A stretch of 36,656 nt of DNA from Andreprevotia lacus DSM 23236 (GTDB lineage Bacteria > Pseudomonadota > Gammaproteobacteria > Burkholderiales > Chitinibacteraceae). Made by a program: the position numbers and the translations under genes. The stretch is from assembly GCF_900176275.1 (NCBI RefSeq), contig NZ_FWXD01000035.1, positions 1-36,656 on the forward strand, written 5' to 3'. Numbering within the stretch: position 1 is the first letter of the stretch; each line of letters opens with the position of its first letter. Below, one piece after another: positions 1-8,730 of this stretch. The notes beneath the pieces are model-generated. The model was not told the origin of the DNA. It ran no database searches and saw only the letters and a program-made list of their open reading frames with translations.

Positions 1-59
1 CCTTGCGCTCCATCCCGAACTACCCCGAACGCAAGCGTGAAATAAGTGTTAACAGGCCC
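1..59 (-). repeat. Truncated copy of the 266-bp TA-flanked inverted-repeat element
   Basis: The first 59 bases are the reverse complement of the left end of the elements at 7335-7600 and 8731-8996. They end in the same 30-bp terminal repeat and are followed by TA (60-61), the presumed target duplication. The rest of this copy lies outside the window. It is inverted relative to the other two copies and sits 10 bases from the stop codon of the RNase T2 gene. Confidence 0.85.
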
Positions 60-69
60 TAATCGTGCA

Positions 70-765
70 CTAGCGTATGTTGCGCACCAGGAAGTCGCCG
101 CTGCAGCCCTTGTTGGCATAGGCGGTTTCCTTGGCGCCGCAGGTGCGGCTTTGCAGGTCTTTGCCGTAGCAGACGTGGATTTCGGTCAGGAAGCCGCGAT
201 TGCACACCGCCAGTACGCTGCCGGGCTTGAGCGACGGGTTGGTCTTGAGGAAGTCCGCAGCCAGAGCCGCCGAGGTGGTACGCACCGGTTGTGCCGGCTG
301 CTGGTAAGTGGCCGGAATCTGCACGCCGTTCTTGAGCTGGCCGCTGGCCTTGAAATAGGCGTCCTGGCTTTGCCCGTAGCACGTGCCGTGCTTTTCCCAC
401 TCGTGCGACATCAGGTTGGGCGAGGGGTAGAGTGCGCCGTATTGTTGCACCGAGGCGGGGCTGAGCTTGTCGCTGCTGCAGTTCTGCGGCCAGCCGCCGT
501 TCTCGTACTGCGGCCACAGGCCGTGCAGCACGAAACCGTAGCGCTTGCCGGTGCCGCATTCGTTCTGGTCTTGCGGGTGGCTGGCGCAATAGCTGGGTGC
601 CCAGCTCAGCGACAGCGCCAGATAATCGAACTGGCCGACGACATTGTTGCCCTGGCTGGCGGCGTCGGCATTGCCGGGCTCGTTGCGCGGGTGGTGGCGT
701 TTGGCGTGGGCCGGCACGCTGGCGCACAGGGCAAGCAGCAACAGGACGGCGATGGAGGGGCGCAT
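70..765 (-). CDS. Ribonuclease T2 family protein, exported
   Basis: Predicted periplasmic or secreted endoribonuclease that cleaves single-stranded RNA through 2',3'-cyclic phosphate intermediates. Both catalytic signatures of the T2 family are visible: FVLHGLWPQ at about residues 78-86 (His81) and SHEWEKHGTC at about 120-129 (Glu and His). Several cysteines fit the family's disulfides. The N-terminus is a signal peptide ending near AHA (residue 21). I chose the ATG at 765 because AGGAG lies 6 bases upstream and the signal peptide starts there; an upstream in-frame start would add 11 residues before the signal. At 231 aa it fits bacterial RNase I/T2 proteins. It is monocistronic and ends next to a repeat element. 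Confidence 0.93.
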   Translation of the reverse strand: MRPSIAVLLLLALCASVPAHAKRHHPRNEPGNADAASQGNNVVGQFDYLALSLSWAPSYCASHPQDQNECGTGKRYGFVLHGLWPQYENGGWPQNCSSDKLSPASVQQYGALYPSPNLMSHEWEKHGTCYGQSQDAYFKASGQLKNGVQIPATYQQPAQPVRTTSAALAADFLKTNPSLKPGSVLAVCNRGFLTEIHVCYGKDLQSRTCGAKETAYANKGCSGDFLVRNIR

Positions 766-938
766 GCGGTACTCCTGCAAGATAAGGGGAATGAGCAAAG
801 GCGCCCATGGTGCCGCAGAAAAGTGACAACTGCAGCAGTGCTGCTTGCCAGTATGGCACAGGCAGGTGTCATCATGCCGTCAGAGCCTGTCATGCAGTCT
901 GTAGTACAGGTTCATCCTGACAATGCGGAGACCACCCC

Positions 939-1844
939 ATGTTCAACAGCAGTGTGTTGGAAACCCTGATCGGCCTGGTGGCGTGCTATGCCGCGCTATC
1001 GCTGCTGACCAGCTCGATCTACGAGGCCGTGGCCTCTGCCTTGCGGCTGCGTGCCAGCAATCTGCTGCAGGGGGTGCAGCAATTGCTCAACGAGACCGGG
1101 CAGACCAACCCGGCGCTGACCCTGGCCATCTACAACAATGCACTGGTACACCCCACGGGCAATGGCACGGCCAGCAGCGTGAAGGATTTGCGCCAGCCGC
1201 CGTCGTATATCGAGGCACGCCATTTTGCCGAGGCGCTGGTCGAGCAACTGGCCGGCGCAGATCAGGATGCCGCGCAGCTCAAGCAGGCGATAGACCAGAT
1301 TCCCGACCTGCAGCTCCGCAAGCTCATGCAGGGGCTATACCAGCGCAGTGCGGCCTCGGTCGATCAATTCAAGACAGCGGTGGCTGGCTGGTTTGATACC
1401 GGCATGGCGCGCTTGTCGGGTGCCTACAAGCGCCGCAGCCAGCTCATCTGCCTGCTGATCGCGCTGCTCATCGCGGTGGTGTTCAACCTGGATACCTTCC
1501 TGATGTTCAACACGCTCTGGCACGCCCCGGCGCTGAACACGCACCTGGCGCTGCCGGTCGATGCCAGCGCGGCAGCCGCGCTGCAATACGTCAACCAGAT
1601 CAGCCCGGCGCCGATCGGCTGGGCGGCTGTTGGCGGCGGGCTGGATTGGGCGGTATTGCTCAAGCACCTGCCGGGCTGGCTGATTACCGCGAGCGCGGTG
1701 CTGTTTGGCGCGCCATTCTGGTTTGATTTGTTGCAGCGCTTCGTGCAGTTGCGCGGCACCGGTGGCAAGCCGGCTGACAAAGCGCCGGCCAGCCAGAGCA
1801 GCACCCCGGCCGTTAGCCCAGCGACAGCCGGTCCGCCAAACTGA
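939..1844 (+). CDS. Membrane protein of unknown function
   Basis: A 301-aa protein that I cannot assign to a named family. A hydrophobic segment lies at the N-terminus (about residues 8-30). A long soluble, mostly helical section rich in Gln and Leu follows (about 31-165). Two more hydrophobic segments lie at about 167-190 and 240-262, and the tail is Pro/Ala/Ser-rich and low in complexity. This layout suggests an inner-membrane protein with a sizeable soluble domain between the first and second membrane spans. It runs divergently from the RNase T2 gene and converges on the NADAR gene, so it is probably transcribed alone. Confidence 0.75.
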   Translation: MFNSSVLETLIGLVACYAALSLLTSSIYEAVASALRLRASNLLQGVQQLLNETGQTNPALTLAIYNNALVHPTGNGTASSVKDLRQPPSYIEARHFAEALVEQLAGADQDAAQLKQAIDQIPDLQLRKLMQGLYQRSAASVDQFKTAVAGWFDTGMARLSGAYKRRSQLICLLIALLIAVVFNLDTFLMFNTLWHAPALNTHLALPVDASAAAALQYVNQISPAPIGWAAVGGGLDWAVLLKHLPGWLITASAVLFGAPFWFDLLQRFVQLRGTGGKPADKAPASQSSTPAVSPATAGPPN

Positions 1845-1856
1845 GGTGCGGCCGGG

Positions 1857-2744
1857 TCAGCCCAGCAGCCGGCACTCGACGGCGGCATGGCCAAAGGTAC
1901 GGAATGCCAGTGTCGGTGCACCCTCGGTCTGCAGCTGCGCCAGCACCACGCCATGCTGGCGCACTTGCAGATGCAGCAGGTGTTCGTCTTCCAGCCAGGC
2001 GCTGATTTCCAGCGTTTCATGGTTTGGCAACACCAGGGTGTGCAATGGCGTGGCCGCATCGTGCGTCAGCGGCAGCGCGGGCAGCGTTTGCCAGTCGCCG
2101 CCGTGCGGCAATGCAAAGCGCAGCGCCAGATGCAGCTCGTCGGTATGCACCTGGCCGGCCGGTTGCGCCGGGTGCACGCGGGCCGGCTCGCCCAGCTGGC
2201 GCCGCAAGGCGCCGCGCACGTCCATCAAGGCAAAACCCAGCAGGTTAAGCCCCGGCCAGCGGGCCGGGTGCGCCGCATCCGGGTGGGCCTGATCCAGCCC
2301 GATGCCCCAGATGGCATCGACCGGGCTGGCCTCCACCAGCACCTTGTCGCCGGTTGCAAGCAGGAACTGCTGCAGCGCCGCGTTCTGGCCGAACTTGCCC
2401 ACATTGCCGGCCACCACCGCGCAATAGCGGTGTGCCTGCCAGCGCGCATCGTCATAGCCCTTGATCTTGCGCCCCAGCGCCTTCACCGAGCGCGGGTCGG
2501 CATTGGCGAGGATTTGCGCCAGGATGGCCGCGTCGTCGAACAGCCGCGCCTTGGCCGCCATCATGTAATGCTCTGCCGTGTGGTAATACACGTCGTCCAG
2601 CGTGAAGCCGGCCGGAAACCACTGGCTGAGGCAGGCCGCCGTCACGCCGCCGCGCTTGTTGTGGCGATGGCCCCAGAAAAACAGGAACTCGGGTTGCTCG
2701 CCTGCGGCAATGCGGGCGTGCAGGTCGGCCAGCGGTGGGCTCAT
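1857..2744 (-). CDS. NADAR family protein (YbiA/DUF1768-like N-glycosidase) with C-terminal extension
   Basis: Residues about 18-180 match the NADAR/YbiA fold: an early FFWGH, then AEHYMMAAKA, GRKIKGYDDARW, the VEASPVDAIWGIG block and a closing LNLLGFALMDVR. Known members cleave N-glycosidic bonds, either in early riboflavin intermediates or in ADP-ribosylated guanosine. Which substrate applies here cannot be read from sequence. Typical members are about 150-180 aa. This one has roughly 115 extra residues (about 180-295) that look beta-rich and that I cannot assign. The start at 2744 has a modest AAAGAG upstream. It converges on the membrane protein gene, with only 12 bases between the stops. 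Confidence 0.88.
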   Translation of the reverse strand: MSPPLADLHARIAAGEQPEFLFFWGHRHNKRGGVTAACLSQWFPAGFTLDDVYYHTAEHYMMAAKARLFDDAAILAQILANADPRSVKALGRKIKGYDDARWQAHRYCAVVAGNVGKFGQNAALQQFLLATGDKVLVEASPVDAIWGIGLDQAHPDAAHPARWPGLNLLGFALMDVRGALRRQLGEPARVHPAQPAGQVHTDELHLALRFALPHGGDWQTLPALPLTHDAATPLHTLVLPNHETLEISAWLEDEHLLHLQVRQHGVVLAQLQTEGAPTLAFRTFGHAAVECRLLG

Positions 2745-2821
2745 GTGATGACTCTTTAATTACGTTATGCTGTCAGTATGGCGCATGATCGCCCCGGCAT
2801 GCCAGCCACAGAGACAAGAAC

Positions 2822-3331
2822 ATGCCTGATATCCCGCCCATCGTGCTGCCGCTGATTGCGCGCAGCAAACAAGCCATCAACCGCCCTGGGCTGCCCGATG
2901 CCTTCTGGGAGATTGATCATGGGCCGACCATCCTGGCACTTTTTATGGAACTGGCGTTTGAGCTGACCGAGCTTTCTGACGAGGACTTTGCAAGTTTACC
3001 CTTGGGCTACCAGCTTGTTGCGCACCTGTTCAGTTGGGAGGCGGAATGTGAGGCTGATGGCTGGGGTGCATTTGGCAACATCGACGAGGTGGCGTTTGAA
3101 GCACTCTGTGCATGTTTTTGCGCGATAGGATTGCCAGCAGAGGCCGAGTCCTTGCAGGTGCAGATGGCAGCGTACCTGCGTGACCCGTCTGATGCAGAAG
3201 CCCTGGATGCATCAATCCGGACAAGCAGACACAAGCAGAGTGGCCGCTTGTCCCCGATACAGTTTGCTACTCAGTACCTGTGTGATCACGCGCAGCAATT
3301 GCTGTATTTGCCCGATTGTTCCGCAACATGA
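2822..3331 (+). CDS. Uncharacterised cytoplasmic protein (possibly DUF4375/DMP19-like)
   Basis: A 169-aa soluble, mildly acidic, helical protein with no signal peptide. The central stretch with WEAECEADGWGAFGN followed by ALCACFCAIGL vaguely recalls the NNGGF-type core of DUF4375/DMP19 proteins. That resemblance is from memory and weak. Its stop overlaps the ATG of the next gene in an ATGA arrangement, so the two are probably translationally coupled. Confidence 0.7.
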   Translation: MPDIPPIVLPLIARSKQAINRPGLPDAFWEIDHGPTILALFMELAFELTELSDEDFASLPLGYQLVAHLFSWEAECEADGWGAFGNIDEVAFEALCACFCAIGLPAEAESLQVQMAAYLRDPSDAEALDASIRTSRHKQSGRLSPIQFATQYLCDHAQQLLYLPDCSAT

Positions 3332-3618
3332 TTGCCTGGGTAGAGGGTTTGCTGTGGGGGCTGCGCGTGTTTGCGGTGCTGGGCTTGCTGTTCTGTCTGT
3401 ACCTTGTCGTGCGGCCAAGGCGGCTGTCGCGCCGCAGTGCTGTACAAGGCGTGATGTCTGTAGCCACCGCGGTGATCGTCTTGTGCCAGGAACCATGGCC
3501 GGTGGTGAGCTGGGGCGCTTTGGCCATCGGCTTGGCGGCCACGTTGTGGCTGTTGCTGCGCTACGCACGGCTTTACCCGCGCTGGCGCCGCCGCCGGCAG
3601 CGCGCACTCAGGGCTTGA
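3328..3618 (+). CDS. Small membrane protein, coupled to the preceding gene
   Basis: A 96-aa protein with two or three predicted membrane segments (about residues 7-27, 38-54 and 57-76) and a strongly basic C-terminus rich in Arg and Trp, so the tail is probably cytoplasmic. I chose the ATG at 3328 because it overlaps the upstream stop (ATGA), although an in-frame TTG exists at 3316. The 3' end overlaps the end of the convergent solute-binding gene by 11 bases. No named family recognised. Confidence 0.65.
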   Translation: MIAWVEGLLWGLRVFAVLGLLFCLYLVVRPRRLSRRSAVQGVMSVATAVIVLCQEPWPVVSWGALAIGLAATLWLLLRYARLYPRWRRRRQRALRA

Positions 3619-4366
3619 TGATCTGCTCGCGCAGCGCCTTCAGTTTGCCTTCCTGCGCCAGTGCCTTGAACGCGGCATCGAAGCGCTGGAACAGCGCCGG
3701 GTCCACCTGCGGGTTGAAGGCGTAGTAGCAGCCGCGGTTGCGCTGTATCGGCCAGGCCACCTGCAGTTGCTCGGCCGGCAGGCCGAGCTGGCGGGCTTGC
3801 CAGGCATAAGAGAGCAACACGCCGGACACCAGCTCGAAGCGCCCGGCATACAGCATGCGCACGATGCTGCCATTGGCCGGCACGCCGGTGACGGTGCGCA
3901 TCGGGTAGCCCAGATTGTGCAGGATGTCCTGATCGGCGCCGACCGAAGGCACGCCGACGGTGTAACGGGCCATATCGGCGGGTTTGTCGATCTGGATACG
4001 GCGATTGCGCGCCAGCTTGATCAAAACCACGTCGCAATCGTCAATGGGGCCCACCCAGCGGTAGAGCGCTTCGCGCTGCACGGTGCGCACGGTGGTGAAC
4101 AGGATGCTGTTGGTATCGTCGGCATTGCTGTTGACGGCACGCTGCCAGGGCATGAAGCGGGTGTCTATGCTCAGCCCGGCCCGTTTGGCGATCTCGTCGA
4201 GCAGGTGCACCGAGAGGCCACGCGGCTGGCCTTGTTCGGTGTAGTTGAACGGGGCGAATTCTTCGGTATAGGCGCGCAAGTCGGCTGCGCGGGCGTGGCC
4301 TGAGGCCAGCAGCGCAAGCAGGGCATGCAATATCGGCTGCCAGCGTGAGGCGATCATGCGGGTCAT
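3608..4366 (-). CDS. Periplasmic solute-binding protein, SBP_bac_3 type (orphan)
   Basis: The protein follows the amino-acid-binding (family 3) pattern: a signal peptide ending near ARA, then an opening strand with EEFAPFNYTEQGQPRGLSVHLLDEIAKRAGL, the usual PPFxY...G...D/H...i...G motif of the first lobe. LARN, KPADMARYTVGVPSVGADQDIL marks the hinge and second lobe. About 252 aa from the ATG at 4366; further starts lie at 4357 (ATG) and 4384 (TTG), and none has a good Shine-Dalgarno. No permease or ATPase gene is adjacent. Such orphans may feed distant ABC systems or act as sensors; the ligand is unknown. Confidence 0.85.
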   Translation of the reverse strand: MTRMIASRWQPILHALLALLASGHARAADLRAYTEEFAPFNYTEQGQPRGLSVHLLDEIAKRAGLSIDTRFMPWQRAVNSNADDTNSILFTTVRTVQREALYRWVGPIDDCDVVLIKLARNRRIQIDKPADMARYTVGVPSVGADQDILHNLGYPMRTVTGVPANGSIVRMLYAGRFELVSGVLLSYAWQARQLGLPAEQLQVAWPIQRNRGCYYAFNPQVDPALFQRFDAAFKALAQEGKLKALREQIIKP

Positions 4367-4533
4367 GGGCGTGTCGTGGACCAAGGTTGCCGGCGTTTAT
4401 CGCCAGTCTGTTAAAACCGTATGTCCACTAGCATACCGCTGTAACGGCCACGCCCCAATACTTCCTTACAAAGTCATGCGAACGGCATGACGGCCGGCCG
4501 CCGGCGATGGCAGCGCCCGGGCCGGCCATGCAC

Positions 4534-4950
4534 CTACATCACGTAGACCAGCCTGACTTCGACGCCATCCGCCTCGGCCGCGCTGGCGCGGGTGGTGATG
4601 TCCTGCAGCTCGGCCACCAGGGCCTCGCAGGCCGGGTCGTCGCCCAGATCGTCGAGCAGTGCGCGCAGGGTGGGCAGCAGGTCGGCTGCCGGCCGCCATT
4701 CGGCCTCGCTGTCGGTCCAGTCGTCGCCATCGTCGTCCGGATCGGCATCGTCGTCGTAATCGTCATCCGGATCGTCCTGGTCCAGATTGGCGGCGGCGTC
4801 GGAATAGTCGATCAATTCGCTCAATACCGGTACATCAAGACGCTCGCAGCGCGCATCCAGCGCATCGAGGCGGTCGTACAGCTCGACCAGATCGTCCGGC
4901 ACATCGTCTTCGGTGTCGGTTGCGAGGCAAAACCAGAGGGTGCTGCTCAT
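4534..4950 (-). CDS. Highly acidic small protein of unknown function
   Basis: A 138-aa protein. I chose the ATG at 4950 because GGAGCG sits just upstream; a longer reading from 5064 has a different, basic composition. The centre (about residues 55-85) is dominated by Asp in runs such as DDPDDDYDDDADPDDDGDD, giving a very low predicted pI. Both flanks look helical. There is no signal peptide or membrane segment. Acidic stretches like this can bind cations or mimic nucleic acid, but nothing in the sequence decides between these. Confidence 0.7.
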   Translation of the reverse strand: MSSTLWFCLATDTEDDVPDDLVELYDRLDALDARCERLDVPVLSELIDYSDAAANLDQDDPDDDYDDDADPDDDGDDWTDSEAEWRPAADLLPTLRALLDDLGDDPACEALVAELQDITTRASAAEADGVEVRLVYVM

Positions 4951-5089
4951 GCTGACGCTCCTGCAGTGAAGGCTGAAAAGAGGGATCACCACCGTTTTAG
5001 CGCGGCGGGTGTGACAAGATGATGACAACGCCCCCAGCGACCTGGCCGGTGGGGGCGGATGCAACAGCCGGGGCTGGCCCCGGCAGCGA

Positions 5090-6802
5090 TCAACGACCGC
5101 CGTTCAGGCCGGATTGCGCATCCTGGCTGAGCGTCTGGCTGTTGCCGTTCAGGTCGCCACCTTGCGCACCCGAAGCCTCGATGAAGTTCTGCGAGATCGG
5201 GTTGAACAGGTAGTTCTGCACGCGCAGGCTGTCGCTGGTGTCCGAGGTGATGCGCAGGCGGGCAGCAGCACCATCCGCTGACGGTGCAGCGTTCTCGGCC
5301 GGGCCGTTATAGGTCGGCGCGTTTCTCAGTTTGTCGGCGACATCCTGCGGCGACACCATGGCGGTGGCGCGCGGTGCCAGGGTCAACAGCTTGCCCCAGC
5401 GGCCATAGTTGCCGTTGGCCAGGATGTATTGGCCATAGATATCGGCGGTCTGGTTTTCGCTGGTGTTGATGATGCGCAGCACCGACAGCCAGCCATCGGT
5501 ACGACCATTGGCGGCATAGTTGCGCACGTCGATTTTGATGGTATTGGCCAGCGAGTACAGGCTGCCGCTGCAACTGTTGTTCTGCTCTGCCAGCGGATTG
5601 CCGGGATTGTTGGCAGCTTTAACGAGGGTGGCCGAGGCCACTGTAAAGCGGCTGCTGGGAATATTGTTGCTGCCACTGACGTCATAGCAGACATAAAGTC
5701 GCTGGGACAGGGCATTGACCAATTGTGAAGTGCCAACCGACAGGGTAATCGGCATGGTGGTACTGCTGCCCAGGGTTACATTGCTCCCGCTGATCGGGTT
5801 GCTGCAATTGTCATTGCTGGACAGGAACAGTTTGCTGCCATTAGCCGGAGCCGGGCTGGCGTTCAGCACCACGTCAAAGCGCTGCGTTTCGATAGCGCCG
5901 GCATTGCTGCTGGCGGTTGCGGTTGCACTCAGGCCGCTGCTGCCGTTGTTATTAAGTAGATACTGATGGGCGAGGTCCAGATCGTAGCCCATCGAGTTTT
6001 GCTTCAGGCTGATAAAGCCCAGATTGGCCAACGTGGGGGAGACATATGACCATGACTGTCCGGTATTGGCATCAAAACTACCGGGGTTGCCAAGGAACGC
6101 GCTGAAATTGTTGTTGGCCGACAAAGAAGCATTGCCTGTGGATGACGTTATTGCCACAAGCAGGTTGGTCGGGAACATCAGCAGTGTTTGATAGATGCGC
6201 GCACCAATGACCAGATGTTCACCCGGTGTGGCATTGCTGTCGGTGGCCAGGGCCTGCGGATTGCTCAGCGCCAGATAGTGCTTGATGCCGACAGCCAGCG
6301 TTTTCACGCTGGTATCGCAACTGCCCACGTCGCCAACCACCTGCTTGAGGTTGCGCAAAGTCGGCGCGTTACCGGTGCCGCCCGCCAGCGTGATGATGGG
6401 TTGCTGTACCAGCACGCCGTTGACGGTGAGGGTGGTGAACAAGGTCTTGCGGTCTGCGCTCAGCGCCAGCGCGACCACTTGAAACTGGCCGGGGCCGCTG
6501 CCTTGGGTCAGCGGTGTGCCGCTCACGCCGTCGGCCAGCTTGATCTGCGATGCATCGCCCACATCATTCCATAGTGCGCCGCTATCCAGCGTGTATTGCA
6601 TCTGGAAAGTGGACGCCGCAGTGCGACCATCGACATCGTGCGTAAAACGGAACGACAGGCTGGGCGAGCTCAGTGTCTGCGCATTGTCGGTAATGACCTC
6701 GCGTGCGATTGCTGTCGGTAGGGGCATCGTATCGCCAGCCATGACGGCAGTGGCGAGCGGGAAAGCACATGCGGCGAGGAAGGCGAATTTCATCTTTTTC
6801 AT
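5090..6802 (-). CDS. Large exported protein of unknown function
   Basis: A 570-aa protein with a signal peptide (lysine-rich start, hydrophobic core, cleavage near VMA at about residue 22). The mature part is rich in Ser, Thr, Asn, Gly and Ala with many short beta-type stretches, typical of surface or secreted beta-sandwich proteins. A few cysteines recur in CxxP/NC contexts. There is no recognisable catalytic motif, lipobox or anchor. The start may be the ATG at 6802 or the one at 6793; neither has a clear ribosome-binding site. It could be a surface-layer or matrix protein. It is not obviously part of an operon. Confidence 0.8.
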   Translation of the reverse strand: MKKMKFAFLAACAFPLATAVMAGDTMPLPTAIAREVITDNAQTLSSPSLSFRFTHDVDGRTAASTFQMQYTLDSGALWNDVGDASQIKLADGVSGTPLTQGSGPGQFQVVALALSADRKTLFTTLTVNGVLVQQPIITLAGGTGNAPTLRNLKQVVGDVGSCDTSVKTLAVGIKHYLALSNPQALATDSNATPGEHLVIGARIYQTLLMFPTNLLVAITSSTGNASLSANNNFSAFLGNPGSFDANTGQSWSYVSPTLANLGFISLKQNSMGYDLDLAHQYLLNNNGSSGLSATATASSNAGAIETQRFDVVLNASPAPANGSKLFLSSNDNCSNPISGSNVTLGSSTTMPITLSVGTSQLVNALSQRLYVCYDVSGSNNIPSSRFTVASATLVKAANNPGNPLAEQNNSCSGSLYSLANTIKIDVRNYAANGRTDGWLSVLRIINTSENQTADIYGQYILANGNYGRWGKLLTLAPRATAMVSPQDVADKLRNAPTYNGPAENAAPSADGAAARLRITSDTSDSLRVQNYLFNPISQNFIEASGAQGGDLNGNSQTLSQDAQSGLNGGR

Positions 6803-6960
6803 TGAAAGTAAGAAAAATCAGGTTATACCTCAAGTAATCTGAAAATTAAACGGCGTAAACGTGGTGTTGACGCTGACAATTTCAGGTGGCCATCAAGCGT
6901 TGTTCCGGCCGCGTCCCTGGCAAGGCGCTGGTTTGCGGGGCAGGACGAGGAGGGCAAGCC

Positions 6961-7335
6961 ATGACGATATTCGCACGCTGGTTGCAGCGCCTGCTGCAGC
7001 ATTCGGCATCGCCGCGTGAGGCACCGGCCATACAGCTCGACGATGACGGGCTGACGCAGGTGATGCGCAACGGCGAGGTGCATACCGTGCACTGGAACGA
7101 GCTGGCCGAGGTCAGCATCGTGACCACCGACGATGGTCCGTTGGCCGACGACGTATTCTGGGTGCTCAGTGGCGAGCGCGAGCGCTGCGTGGTGCCGGGC
7201 AGCGCTGAGGTCATCGGCCGCTTGCTGCGGCGGCTGCAAGCCCTGCCGGGCTTTCGCAACGATGCGGTGATCGATGCCATGGGCAGCTCGGGTCGCGCCC
7301 GTTTTGTGTGCTGGCAGCGCGATACCGCGCACTAG
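6961..7335 (+). CDS. Small cytoplasmic protein of unknown function; stop codon completed by a repeat element
   Basis: A 124-aa protein with an alternating strand pattern (IQLDDDGLTQV, VHTVHWNELAEVSIV) and a helical end. I chose the ATG at 6961 because GAGGAGGG lies just upstream. The stop is TAG at 7333-7335: the TA is the duplicated target of the element that starts at 7335, and the G is the element's own first base. The original reading frame may have ended differently before the insertion. Confidence 0.75.
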   Translation: MTIFARWLQRLLQHSASPREAPAIQLDDDGLTQVMRNGEVHTVHWNELAEVSIVTTDDGPLADDVFWVLSGERERCVVPGSAEVIGRLLRRLQALPGFRNDAVIDAMGSSGRARFVCWQRDTAH

Positions 7336-7600
7336 GGCCTGTTAACACTTATTTCACGCTTGCGTTCGGGGTAGTTCGGGATGGAGCGCAAGGCGCAAAA
7401 CGCGCCGCGGTACGGGTACCGCAAGCGGTTTGCAACGCAGCGAACCGCCCGAAATACCCCGAACCCGCAGGGCTGGGCCGCAAAGAGGTCATCTACGGCG
7501 TTACGCGCCTTGGCAATAACCGGTTATTGCCTGCGTTGCGTGCCTTTTAGCTGACCTCTTTGCGGCCCAGCGCAAGCGCGAAATAAGTGTTAACAGGCCC
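7335..7600 (+). repeat. 266-bp non-coding inverted-repeat element (MITE-like), copy 2
   Basis: The ends are 30-bp inverted repeats (7335-7364 and 7571-7600, beginning GGGCCTGTTAACACTTATTT) with one mismatch, flanked by TA at 7333-7334 and 7601-7602. Inside are a 16-bp near-perfect pair (7365-7380 with 7448-7463), a central palindrome (7407-7422), a perfect 18-bp pair (7474-7491 with 7552-7569) and, within it, the perfect 20-bp palindrome GGCAATAACCGGTTATTGCC (7512-7531). No credible gene is present. TA duplications suggest mobilisation by an IS630- or IS427(IS5)-type transposase acting from elsewhere, which is an inference. Confidence 0.9.
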
Positions 7601-7625
7601 TAGGCACGTGGCGTAACCGTGATGC

Positions 7626-8426
7626 TCATTCCGCCGGGCAGTCACTCGCCAGTGTGACGCCGATGCGGCCGTTCAGTCCGTCCTGGTAGTACCACATCGG
7701 ATAGCCGTAGCTGCGCATCAGCCTGAGATAGCTGCCGTCGCTCACCATGGCGCGAAAGCGGACTTCCAGCCGTTTGGCTTCGGCTAGTCCGGCGGCATCG
7801 TTGTGCACCGCCAGCGCGGGGATCACCTGATCGAAGGGGCGGCCAAGGTCATAGCGCAGCTGGCTGTTCAATTTCAGGTCGGTCATGACCTGATCCATCA
7901 AAAAGGCAAAACCGTACACATAATCGACCCGGCCGGCGGCCAGCATGCGTAGCGCCTGCTGGTAATCGCGCGTTTCATACCATTTCCAGTCGGGCTGGCG
8001 CTTGCGCAAGGGGTGGGCCAGGCCGCCCACCACGGCTATCGTCTTGCCGGCCAGATTGTCGCCCGGCTTGGGCAGCGGCTGGCCCACCCTGCCGACGAAC
8101 AGTTCGTAATCATGCAGGCCGAAGCGCAGATAGCTCGCCCCCTCCATGCGGCAGACCGGCATGGCAAACAGCACATCGGCCTTGCGGCCCTCAAACACCC
8201 AGATGGCACGGCTGGGCGGAAACATGCTGGCGTGAACGTCGATCTCGTCGCCATACAGTATCTGGGCCAGCTCGGGAAAAAAACCGCGCCCCTCTTCGTC
8301 GATGATGCCCGGCGAGGAAATGATCGACACCCTGGCCGCCTGTACCGTGGCGCCGGCCAGCAGCGCGGCAAGGGCCGCTGCATACAGTCCGGGCCTGGGT
8401 GTAATCGGGCATTTCGGGCGGAACAT
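7626..8426 (-). CDS. Periplasmic solute-binding-type protein (orphan)
   Basis: A 266-aa exported protein with a signal peptide ending near VQA. The fold signature is that of family-3-like solute-binding proteins: an N-terminal lobe with FPELAQILYG, then LAGKTIAVVGGLAHPL at the lobe crossing and a C-terminal lobe ending with RFRAMVSDGSYLRLMRSYGYP. The ATG at 8426 is preceded by GGAGG at good spacing. The opening motif is less canonical than in the 3.6-kb homologue. No transport genes are nearby. The gene lies between two direct copies of the 266-bp element, so recombination between them could delete it. Confidence 0.8.
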   Translation of the reverse strand: MFRPKCPITPRPGLYAAALAALLAGATVQAARVSIISSPGIIDEEGRGFFPELAQILYGDEIDVHASMFPPSRAIWVFEGRKADVLFAMPVCRMEGASYLRFGLHDYELFVGRVGQPLPKPGDNLAGKTIAVVGGLAHPLRKRQPDWKWYETRDYQQALRMLAAGRVDYVYGFAFLMDQVMTDLKLNSQLRYDLGRPFDQVIPALAVHNDAAGLAEAKRLEVRFRAMVSDGSYLRLMRSYGYPMWYYQDGLNGRIGVTLASDCPAE

Positions 8427-8730
8427 GGCCACCCTCCATTAGTAAGCTTATGTTGTAAGCATAATCGAATCACGGCCTGACACACGTGGCTGGCATGAAA
8501 ATAGTAAGGAATGTCTGTCAGGAGCGGACCGACGGCGGTTTTCAGGGCAGCACTGAGGGGATTGCCGGGTGGTTTGAGCGCGACCAGCGTGGGTGCATTG
8601 TTGCCAAAGCCCGGGAAGATGCGATGGGTTTGCTTGATCTGCGCGAAATCATGCAGGCCGAGCCAAGGCACCCGCAGTGCAAGGTGCAACTTGCCACGTG
8701 AAACGGCGAGGATGATCCGCATAACGTTTA
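8427..8730. other. Intergenic stretch without a convincing gene
   Basis: About 300 bases between the solute-binding gene and the next 266-bp element. Short open frames exist on both strands, but none has a ribosome-binding site, family resemblance or plausible composition. The promoter of the minus-strand solute-binding gene should lie near 8440-8480, where the sequence is AT-richer. Confidence 0.5.

Noticed and set aside
7308-7550. 80-codon frame across the 266-bp element
   Set aside because: It consists of palindromic element sequence, starts inside the previous gene and has no ribosome-binding site.
8036-8722. Minus-strand frame overlapping the orphan solute-binding gene in another phase
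   Set aside because: The solute-binding gene has a good start, signal peptide and family pattern; the alternative does not.
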